A stretch of DNA of 64,000 bases from Plasticicumulans lactativorans (GTDB taxonomy: Bacteria > Pseudomonadota > Gammaproteobacteria > Competibacterales > Competibacteraceae): contig NZ_SLWY01000004.1 of NCBI RefSeq assembly GCF_004341245.1, forward strand, positions 62,001-126,000, given 5' to 3'. The position numbers and the translations under genes are program-made. This document shows positions 58,911 to 64,000 of this stretch, piece after piece; positions within the stretch are counted from its first letter, which is position 1; each line of letters begins with the position of its first letter. The notes beneath the pieces are model-generated. The model was not told the DNA's origin. It saw only the letters and a program-made list of their open reading frames with translations, and searched no databases.

Positions 58911-59929
58911 GCCACCCGCCCGACCCGAACCTCGAACCGGCGGCGCTGCTGCGCCTGTGGCGCGACGGCACCCTCGCCGACACCGCCGCGCTGCGCCCGC
59001 TGCTCGAACGCCTGCACCGCGACTACTGCATCGAGCGCGCCGATGCGCGGCGCTGGCGCCTGCCCGGCGCGCCGCGCGCGGCGGCCGAAGCACGCGCGAG
59101 CCTGGAGCGGCGCCTCGACCGGCTGCTGCCGGCGTGGCGCACGCTCATCGCCGAGGCCGCCGCGGGCGGCCTCGACCCCGGCCGGCCGGAGGAGCTGCGC
59201 GCGCTTCAGCGCGCGGCGCTGCTGGCGCGCACGCTGCCCGTGGCGCTGCCGGCGCGGCTCAACCAGCGCGTGCAGCAGGCGCTGTGGGGCGCGCACTCGA
59301 AGCAGGCGCGCGACGAGCTGCACCGCGTGCCGCCGAGCGCCGACGGCGTGCTGCGGCTGCGCTGCGCGCCGGGGCTCGAACTCTGCCTGGGCGGCACGCC
59401 GCTCGGCACCGGCGAACGCACCGCGCGCGAGGGCGAGATCGTGCTCGCCGAACGCGCGCTCGATGCCGGCCTCGGCTGGGACGCGCCGGGGCCGGCGGGG
59501 CTGATCACGGTCGAGAACCTCGGCGCCTACGTCGAGCTGCCGCTGCCGCAGCGCTGGGCGGTGCTGTGGGTGCCGGGGCACGACCAGGCGCTCGCGCTGC
59601 GCCACCTGCCGGCGCTCGCCGGCGGGCGCGGCTGGCTGCACTTCGGCGATCTCGACGGCGCGGGACTGGCGATCGGCGAACGCCTTGCCGCGGCGCTCGG
59701 ACGGGCGCCGGCGCCGTTCATCCCGGAGTGGTGGGGCGAGTACCTGGAGGCGGGGTTCGGGCTCACGCCGGCCGCGGCGGCAGCGCCCTGGCCGGAAGCG
59801 CCTTCCGGCGAGCGCCATCCGCTGCTGGCGACGCTCGCGGAACGTGGACTGTGGCTCGAACAGGAGGCGATCCTGCTCGACCGGCGGCTGCCGGCAAGCC
59901 TCGCCGCCGCCTGCGCGGCGGCGGGCTGA
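58907..59929 (+). CDS. JetD/MksG-like TOPRIM nuclease subunit
   Basis: This 340-residue protein has an N-terminal helical/winged-helix region and a C-terminal TOPRIM-like domain of the DUF2220/JetD type. TOPRIM landmarks are E203 in ITVENLGAYVEL, D248 and D250 in HFGDLDGAGLAI, and E318-E320 in LWLEQEAILLD. These match the acidic metal-binding positions of JetD, which cleaves plasmid DNA in Wadjet systems. A GTG start at 58907 overlaps the mukB stop by 4 bases. The catalytic residues appear intact. The fusion of such a nuclease gene to a MukFEB-type operon is unusual. Nuclease activity is inferred. Confidence 0.85.
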   Translation: MSHPPDPNLEPAALLRLWRDGTLADTAALRPLLERLHRDYCIERADARRWRLPGAPRAAAEARASLERRLDRLLPAWRTLIAEAAAGGLDPGRPEELRALQRAALLARTLPVALPARLNQRVQQALWGAHSKQARDELHRVPPSADGVLRLRCAPGLELCLGGTPLGTGERTAREGEIVLAERALDAGLGWDAPGPAGLITVENLGAYVELPLPQRWAVLWVPGHDQALALRHLPALAGGRGWLHFGDLDGAGLAIGERLAAALGRAPAPFIPEWWGEYLEAGFGLTPAAAAAPWPEAPSGERHPLLATLAERGLWLEQEAILLDRRLPASLAAACAAAG

Positions 59930-59948
59930 CGCGCGGCGGCGCGCCGGC

Positions 59949-60431
59949 TCAAGCCGACTTCGCCTGCCGCTGGTGCTCCCGCGGGCCGCCGGCGACCGAG
60001 GTCGTCGCGTGCTCGGCACCGGCGACCGGCATCATGCGCATGGCCGCGTCGACCGACTTCAGCGCCTGCTCGCAGAGCGCCTCCCACGAGGCGTGCTCGG
60101 CGCCGCCGGCGGCCGCGCCCATGAACAGCTCGGCGCACTGCCGCTGCCAGGCGAGCTGCGCTTCGAGGATCTGCCGGTAGCCGTCGAACAGCGTCGGGGT
60201 GGCCGCGCCGAAGCCGCCACCGCACAACCCGATCCAGCCTTCACGCCAGGCCCGGCTGGCCTCGAACAGCGTCGACATCTGCTCGCTCCAGAGCTTCATC
60301 GGGCCGATGCTGTTCTGCCAGAACGGCCGCGTGGCCTCCTCGAACTGGCGTTCCGCGTCCAGCCACTGGTTCCACAGTTGGCGTTCCGCTTTCATGTACT
60401 GCTCGAACATCTCGTTGCTGCTGGCGTTCAT
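59949..60431 (-). CDS. Helical phasin-like protein of unknown function
   Basis: This 160-residue protein lacks a signal or membrane helix. It is strongly helical and rich in Trp, Gln, Met and Ala (FEQYMKAERQLWNQWLDAER; WSEQMSTLFEASRAWREGW; ILEAQLAWQRQCAELFMGAA). The spacing of aromatic residues recalls phasins or PhaE-like granule-associated proteins, but the match is weak and I do not claim PHA synthesis. The ATG at 60431 has a strong AGGAGG site. It lies 85 bases downstream of hsp20 on the same strand, so co-expression with the small heat-shock protein under the FNR-type promoter is likely. It ends 19 bases from the convergent JetD-like gene. Confidence 0.65.
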   Translation of the reverse strand: MNASSNEMFEQYMKAERQLWNQWLDAERQFEEATRPFWQNSIGPMKLWSEQMSTLFEASRAWREGWIGLCGGGFGAATPTLFDGYRQILEAQLAWQRQCAELFMGAAAGGAEHASWEALCEQALKSVDAAMRMMPVAGAEHATTSVAGGPREHQRQAKSA

Positions 60432-60516
60432 GTCGTCAACCTCCTGCGCCCGGCATACATTTCGCGACCGATGCCGCGATCCCTCGTCCCGGGCGTAGAC
60501 CCGGTATACGCCGGGA

Positions 60517-60966
60517 TCACGCGATTTCCACCTTCTTGACGTCGGCGGCGGTCTTTTCCGACTTCGGCAGCGTGATCGCCAGCACCCCGTTGTCGAACCT
60601 GGCGCCGATGCGCGCGGTGTCGACCCCGTCGGGCACCTGGAAGCTGCGCACGCAGCGGCCGTAGGAGCGCTCGATGCGGTGGAAGCGCTGGTTCTTCTCC
60701 TCGCTCTCCTGCCGGCGCTCGCCCTCGATGGTGAGCATGCCGCGGTCGAGCGTGACCTTGACGTCCTCCTTCTTCACCTCGGGCAGCTCGGCCTTAATCA
60801 GGTAGGCGGTGTCGGTCTCGCTGATGTCGACCGCCGGCGTCCAGTCGGTCACCGCCATCCCCTTCTCGGCGCCTTCGGCGCGTGCACCGGGCCGTGTGAA
60901 CAGCCGGTTGAGGCGATCGGAGACTTCCTCCAGCTCACGGAACGGATCCCATTTGATCAGGGACAT
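60517..60966 (-). CDS. Small heat-shock protein (Hsp20/alpha-crystallin family)
   Basis: This 149-residue ATP-independent holdase has a short N-terminus (MSLIKWDPFRELEEVSDRLN), then the alpha-crystallin domain, about residues 43-140: WTPAVDISETDTAYLIKAEL, MLTIEGERRQESEEKNQRFH, GRCVRSFQVPDGVDTARIGA and DNGVLAITLPK. These proteins hold unfolded clients under stress. The ATG at 60966 has an ideal GGGAGGT site; an in-frame ATG at 61011 precedes it. An FNR-like box and -10 element lie upstream, so anaerobic or low-oxygen induction is likely. Confidence 0.95.
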   Translation of the reverse strand: MSLIKWDPFRELEEVSDRLNRLFTRPGARAEGAEKGMAVTDWTPAVDISETDTAYLIKAELPEVKKEDVKVTLDRGMLTIEGERRQESEEKNQRFHRIERSYGRCVRSFQVPDGVDTARIGARFDNGVLAITLPKSEKTAADVKKVEIA

Positions 60967-61067
60967 GATCTTTACCTCCCCACGGCGGGTGAAAGGGACC
61001 GGGGCGCGCACGCCCCGCCTGCGCCGCGCGCCGCCTTCCTTGTCACGATATGAGGTCCAAGGCGCGC

Positions 61068-61109
61068 CTTTTACGCCCGCCCCCGCGCCGATCTATTGAC
61101 CTGCATCAA
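61068..61109 (-). promoter_or_regulatory. Class II FNR/Anr-type promoter for hsp20
   Basis: TTGACCTGCATCAA (61096-61109) is an FNR/Anr box (TTGAT-N4-ATCAA) with one mismatch. On the minus strand it reads TTGATGCAGGTCAA. A -10-like TAAAAG lies at 61073-61068, placing the box centre 41.5 bases before a predicted start at 61061, the spacing of class II activation. The leader to the hsp20 ATG would be about 95 bases. Confidence 0.55.
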
Positions 61110-61444
61110 CCAAACCGACACGCGCTCGGCGACCACGGCCGCGCGGGCTGCGGCCGTGCCGCCACCAGCGACGTTCGCTCACAGGGGCTGCCGCGGGGGG
61201 AAGGCCGACGCGTGCGCTGCGGGTATGTACGGGCACGGGTGAAATCCGTCCGGGCCGGGGGCTGCACGCTGCCATGTCATTCGTGCGCAAAGGTCATGGT
61301 GGCGGACGGGCGGGTGCGTGCCGATGCGGTCCGCAAGCATTTCCGATGAACCGAATCAGGTGTTATGCGGACATTCAAGTGCAGTCTTGCCAACCGATTG
61401 ACCGACCACTATTTTTCTGAAAGCCTCCCGCAACTGCAGGCTCG

Positions 61445-61464
61445 TTTATGTGACCGATAGATCG
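61445..61464. repeat. Direct repeat, first copy (pair with 61612-61631)
   Basis: TTTATGTGACCGATAGATCG here and TTTATGCGGCCGATAGATCG at 61612-61631 agree at 18 of 20 positions and are 167 bases apart. Both end in the small palindrome CGATAGATCG. They flank the first REP-like hairpin. Confidence 0.7.
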
Positions 61465-61560
61465 TCCAATTGTAGTGGGGTTTCTTCATATGCCTATTGA
61501 TCCGCAACTCACAGGTAATGCAGGGCTCTACTTCACCTGTTATCACTTGTCACTCTAAAC

Positions 61561-61586
61561 GTTGGGCTTCGCAAGCTCAGCCCAAC
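61561..61586. repeat. REP-like hairpin, first copy
   Basis: GTTGGGCT (61561-61568) pairs with AGCCCAAC (61579-61586). The sequence recurs in longer form at 62580-62614. Such GTTGGGC/GCCCAAC elements are dispersed in proteobacterial genomes. Confidence 0.7.
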
Positions 61587-61657
61587 CTACGGGCCATGGG
61601 CTGCTGACGCGTTTATGCGGCCGATAGATCGGTTACTTCTAGTTGAAGAGCAAAGAA

Positions 61658-61858
61658 ATGAACATGATTACGGTATCTTCATCCGCTATTTCCGCCATCG
61701 GCTATGATCCAAGCACTATGCGCATGCGCATACGATTCAAGGAGGGCGGTGCATACGATTTTTGTAGAGTTCCGCAAAACGTCTTTGATGCTTTTCTTCG
61801 CTCTGGCTCAAAAGGCACTTACTACACAAACCATATTCGAGGTCGATATCAGTGCTAA
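61658..61858 (+). CDS. KTSC-domain small protein
   Basis: This 66-residue protein consists of one KTSC domain, named after the lysyl-tRNA synthetase C-terminus. Features are SSSAISAIGYDPSTMRMRIR, FKEGGAYDFCRVPQNVFDAF and GTYYTNHIRGRYQC. Proteins of this family are small, widespread and often carried by mobile or accessory DNA; some are DNA- or RNA-binding candidates, but the function is unknown. The ATG at 61658 has GAAGAG upstream. The gene has much lower GC than its neighbours, so it was probably acquired horizontally with the HNH gene downstream. Confidence 0.85.
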   Translation: MNMITVSSSAISAIGYDPSTMRMRIRFKEGGAYDFCRVPQNVFDAFLRSGSKGTYYTNHIRGRYQC

Positions 61859-61967
61859 AAAATACCGCTAAATCAATGCAACTGTCATCCAACAAGGTAC
61901 TCCAGTCGACGTATTTGACTTCGCTTCGCGACAGCAAATCCGCGGCTGATCTCTAGCGTTCAGCATC

Positions 61968-62462
61968 ATGAATACAACTCATCGTGAAATTGTAGAGTAC
62001 TGGTCCAACCACCAAAGCGAGTGCGGTTTGTCTGTGGATTGGGCAGAAGCAGAAAAACTGTGTTGGCGTTGTGCACATAAACGCCTGCTCCAGCGCTGCC
62101 ACATCATTCCACGTGCTCTTGGAGGGGATGAGAGTCCTAGAAATCTCATACTCTTGTGTGCTCAGTGCCATGCCGAAGCTCCAAATGTTGCTGACCCAGA
62201 ATTCATGTGGATCTGGCTGCACGCACATGCAGTTCCTTTCTATGGCACATACTGGCAAGAACGTGGAATCAGAGAGTATGAGCTTATCTTTGGCGAAAAA
62301 CCGTTTTCCGGGCTCACTCATACTGATGAACTCATGCAAGAAATTCGAGGTATCCTTGAAGAAGCTTTTCCAAAAACCAGCAGGCATTGGGGACAGGGAA
62401 AAATCAATCCTGCAACATGGGCTTGGGTATTTCGTCAAGTTGATCAACGGGCACGAAAATGA
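61968..62462 (+). CDS. HNH endonuclease-like protein
   Basis: This 164-residue protein has a zinc-type HNH motif: C32-x2-C35 in KLCWRCAH, then RCHIIPRALGG with the active-site H45, N59, and C64-x2-C67-H68 in LILLCAQCHAE. This arrangement is typical of HNH nucleases in phage, mobile elements and restriction modules. The C-terminal half (residues 75-164) is helical and holds no recognised domain. Base composition is the lowest in the window. The ATG at 61968 is the first in frame. It may be a stand-alone homing- or restriction-type nuclease, or a remnant of a mobile element. Confidence 0.8.
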   Translation: MNTTHREIVEYWSNHQSECGLSVDWAEAEKLCWRCAHKRLLQRCHIIPRALGGDESPRNLILLCAQCHAEAPNVADPEFMWIWLHAHAVPFYGTYWQERGIREYELIFGEKPFSGLTHTDELMQEIRGILEEAFPKTSRHWGQGKINPATWAWVFRQVDQRARK

Positions 62463-62579
62463 TGCCGAGCAACGCCATCAACTCGAACAGTGAGAAGCGA
62501 CGCTTCTTCGCCGTACCGCTTTTCACTGTTGGTTATGGCAAACGTTAACCGTCAACTCGTTCACCAACCGCACAGCACA

Positions 62580-62614
62580 GTAGGTTGGGCTTCATTTTAT
62601 GAAGCCCAACCTAC
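62580..62614. repeat. REP-like hairpin, second copy
   Basis: GTAGGTTGGGCTTCA (62580-62594) and TGAAGCCCAACCTAC (62600-62614) form a perfect 15-bp stem with loop TTTTA. It shares GTTGGGCT/AGCCCAAC with the copy at 61561 and marks the right side of the AT-rich island. Confidence 0.8.
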
Positions 62615-62701
62615 AAGTCTACGGGCTACGCCAAACCACAAATCAAACCAGCGTTGGGCCCCTCTCCGTGTGCACAAGGTGGAGGCTTCCAGAGGAGAAC
62701 C

Positions 62702-63187
62702 ATGAGAAAACTCGGCACGCCCTTTAACGCGTTGGCGGCGCTACTGCTTGCCTGCGCGGTCACCCCGGCTCCGGCGCAAATGACGCAGCAGGAGCACGTC
62801 CACCAGATGTCGCATGGCGTGATGCCATTCGATGTGTCCAGGAGCGTGCACATCTTCAGGATGACCGAGCAGGGAGGCGTGCAGCGCGTCATTGCCAGGG
62901 ACGCGGGAGCCGGCGAGCAGATTGCCCTGATTCAGCAGCACCTGGCGCATGAAGCCGAGAGATTCCAGAACGGTGATTATTCGGACCCGGCGAAGCTGCA
63001 TGGGCCGGCCATGCCGGGGATCAGGGAACTCCAGGAAGGCGCCTCCCGCATCAGGGTCAGCTACACCGCGCTTCCGGACGGCGCGGAGATCACGTTCGAG
63101 ACAACGGATATCCACCTGCTGACCGCCGTGCACCGATGGTTCGGGGCGCAGCTTTCCGAGCACGGCGCGGATGCGAAGGCAGAATGA
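62702..63187 (+). CDS. Exported protein of an unnamed periplasmic family
   Basis: This 161-residue protein has a signal peptide (ALAALLLACAVTPAPA, cleavage before QMTQQ). The mature region includes VHQMSHGVMPFDVSRSVHIF, QHLAHEAERFQNGDYSDPAK, LHGPAMPGIRELQEGA and AVHRWFGAQLSEHGADA, a conserved pattern often mislabelled aspartate carbamoyltransferase in databases. It contains no ATCase domain. Several His and Met residues could bind a metal, but this is speculative. The ATG at 62702 has AGAGGAG directly upstream. Composition returns to high GC, outside the AT-rich island. Confidence 0.75.
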   Translation: MRKLGTPFNALAALLLACAVTPAPAQMTQQEHVHQMSHGVMPFDVSRSVHIFRMTEQGGVQRVIARDAGAGEQIALIQQHLAHEAERFQNGDYSDPAKLHGPAMPGIRELQEGASRIRVSYTALPDGAEITFETTDIHLLTAVHRWFGAQLSEHGADAKAE

Positions 63188-63327
63188 GCGGCCGGCCGCG
63201 GCGCAAAAGCCCGAGGAGAAACGCAAGGGTGCCGCCGTGAAACGGGTGCAGCAGGACCCGACAGCGCGGTCCTGACGTTCAAGGCTTCGACCACGAATGG
63301 CTGGACGGATCGTGTCGTGCACGCGCC

Positions 63328-63684
63328 TTAGCCGCCGTACGGGCGCCGTCCGTTGGCCGGTGGCGTCAGGTGAGCGAGCGGGTGCGGAATCCGTCCATCG
63401 CCATGGCTGCTGATGACCTCGGCGATGACGACCTGATAGCCATCGAGCCACTGCGCCTGCCGCTGCTTTGCGGCGACGTGCGCAGGGTGCTTCATGAGCA
63501 CCTGGAGCGAATCCATGCTTTCCCAGTAGTACACGTTGGAGATGAGCCCCGTTGAGGGGTTCTCCCAGCTTTCTTCGCCCAGATAGCCGGGGATGGCTCT
63601 CGCGATCCTGGCGATCTCATCGTCCAGCGCGTGGAACGCATCGTCGAATTCGCCTTTCGCGAACGTGAAGGTGGATGTGTACAT
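63328..63684 (-). CDS. Antibiotic biosynthesis monooxygenase (ABM) family protein
   Basis: This 118-residue ferredoxin-like alpha/beta-barrel protein shows ABM landmarks: a first strand with MYTSTFTFAKGEFDDAFHAL, then IPGYLGEESWENPSTGLISN, and YYWESMDSLQVLMKHPAHV, where W and H are typical. Members degrade haem, act as quinol monooxygenases, or have other small-molecule roles; the substrate here is unknown. It lies downstream of the paiB-like gene on the same strand, after 33 bases, so it is probably co-transcribed with it. Confidence 0.82.
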   Translation of the reverse strand: MYTSTFTFAKGEFDDAFHALDDEIARIARAIPGYLGEESWENPSTGLISNVYYWESMDSLQVLMKHPAHVAAKQRQAQWLDGYQVVIAEVISSHGDGRIPHPLAHLTPPANGRRPYGG

Positions 63685-63717
63685 GGCGCTGTGTGGTCCC
63701 GGCAGGGTTGCTGTGGT

Positions 63718-64000
63718 TCATTCGGCATGGCGCATGGCATGCGCCATTTCACCGCACCCGCGCGCCTCCAGGGTGTCGGCGGCATTGAGGCGATCCCGCG
63801 CCTCCCGGTTCTGGCTGAGCTTGACCTTGCCCACCAGCGAAGTGATGGCGATCTCGATGCCCACGATGTTGCGCAGCATGCTGCTGATGTACTCGGGCGC
63901 GGCGTCCCTGATCTTCCAGGGCCGGGGTTCGGCCGCCTCGTGGCGCCTGGTCAGGCGCCCCACGATGCGGAGGGCGAAGCGCTCGTCGTCATGCACGATG
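63718..64000 (-). CDS. PaiB-like FMN-binding protein (5' end cut by window edge)
   Basis: This fragment is the C-terminal part of a PaiB-family FMN-binding (split barrel) protein. The family block RPWKIRDAAPEYISSMLRNI, VGIEIAITSLVGKVKLSQNR and EARDRLNAADTL is visible. PaiB proteins are annotated as negative transcriptional regulators in Bacillus, but the fold resembles pyridoxamine-phosphate-oxidase-like flavoproteins. An in-frame ATG exists at 63996, but the family is about 200 residues, and the frame is open to base 64000, so the start lies outside the window. The following ABM gene is on the same strand. Confidence 0.8.
   Translation of the reverse strand, partial: IVHDDERFALRIVGRLTRRHEAAEPRPWKIRDAAPEYISSMLRNIVGIEIAITSLVGKVKLSQNREARDRLNAADTLEARGCGEMAHAMRHAE

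Larger units (their letters stand above)
61110..61657. other. Non-coding stretch at the left edge of the AT-rich island
   Basis: No convincing gene is seen. Composition falls sharply from about 61330 onward. The stretch contains a REP-like hairpin (61561-61586) and a pair of 20-base direct repeats (61445-61464 and 61612-61631). A short open frame near 61093-61290 has no similarity to a known family and high-GC codon use. Confidence 0.6.

Noticed and set aside
54363-59093. A 1576-codon open frame on the minus strand
   Set aside because: It is the antisense shadow of mukB, with low-complexity Arg/Gly/Ala translation and no recognisable domain.
52526-59929. Assigning the operon as plain Wadjet (JetABCD)
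   Set aside because: The three structural subunits align by eye with MukF, MukE and MukB in length and motifs, so only the fourth gene is JetD-like; I therefore kept a Muk-type call pending profile searches.
59949-60431. PhaE or a true PHA granule phasin
   Set aside because: Only general helical and aromatic spacing is shared and no PHA genes are nearby; I kept the neutral wording phasin-like.
62490-62705. A 71-codon frame between the HNH gene and the exported protein
   Set aside because: It runs through the REP-like hairpin, which yields a familiar translated artefact, and has no family similarity.
62702-63187. Aspartate carbamoyltransferase
   Set aside because: The name is a common database mislabel for this small exported family; no carbamoyl-phosphate or aspartate binding motif is present.

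Overview
The window is very GC-rich chromosomal DNA. It carries housekeeping genes (priA, murB, argS, polA, thrB, ubiD, rep, msrB) and a PEP-CTERM/PrsT surface-protein pair. The neighbourhood thrB, DUF2782, LOG-family protein, polA, together with PEP-CTERM and TRAP genes, fits a betaproteobacterium, most likely of the Rhodocyclales (Azoarcus/Thauera-like). That is an inference from gene content and composition; there is no rRNA here to confirm it.

Layout. 1-3069 (minus): part of a type I restriction-modification (RM) locus, hsdM, a DUF1016 gene that seems to have lost its nuclease core, and an hsdS cut by the window edge. 3111-10214: ykgJ and ubiD, a TRAP transporter (dctQM and a convergent TakP-like dctP), a small lipoprotein, and MarC and TRIC-family membrane proteins. 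10215-14781: a spacer with DnaA-box-like sites, then priA, yvcK and murB. 14861-18982 (minus): a PEP-CTERM protein with a sigma-54-like promoter, and PrsT. 19211-31494: argS, a SPOR protein, lipocalin, a beta-hydroxyacid dehydrogenase, thrB, DUF2782, a LOG-family protein, polA, a degenerate nucleotidyltransferase, an unknown membrane protein, a lipoprotein hydrolase and a UPF0303 protein.

31644-41816: a GNAT protein, then a complete second type I RM operon: hsdM, hsdS, an AlbA_2/Schlafen-like ATP-binding gene, four 10-bp tandem repeats, hsdR and a YgjP-type metallopeptidase. 41986-48177: hupE with a His-rich periplasmic protein, then three inositol-catabolism-like genes (iolH, iolI, iolG types) with a palindromic candidate operator upstream and a convergent LacI regulator. 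48332-52443: rep helicase, an orphan SLATT-like two-membrane-helix protein, msrB and a CigR/RcnB-type protein.

52526-59929 is the most striking part: a tight four-gene operon encoding a kleisin, a KITE subunit and a full-length SMC that resemble E. coli MukF, MukE and MukB, plus a fourth gene for a TOPRIM protein of the JetD/MksG type. Canonical MukBEF has no such subunit, and classical Wadjet uses more divergent JetA, JetB and JetC. The operon therefore looks like a Muk-type condensin with a built-in nuclease, probably acting against plasmids. 59949-61110 holds a helical phasin-like gene and hsp20 behind a class II FNR/Anr-type promoter. 61330-62650 is a clearly AT-richer island with a KTSC-domain protein, an HNH endonuclease, two REP-like hairpins and a 20-bp direct repeat. 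The window ends with a secreted protein, an ABM-family monooxygenase and the 3' end of a paiB-like gene.

Taken together, several genome-defence or DNA-surveillance modules (two type I RM loci, the Muk-plus-TOPRIM operon, the SLATT gene and the HNH gene) are interleaved with core genes.
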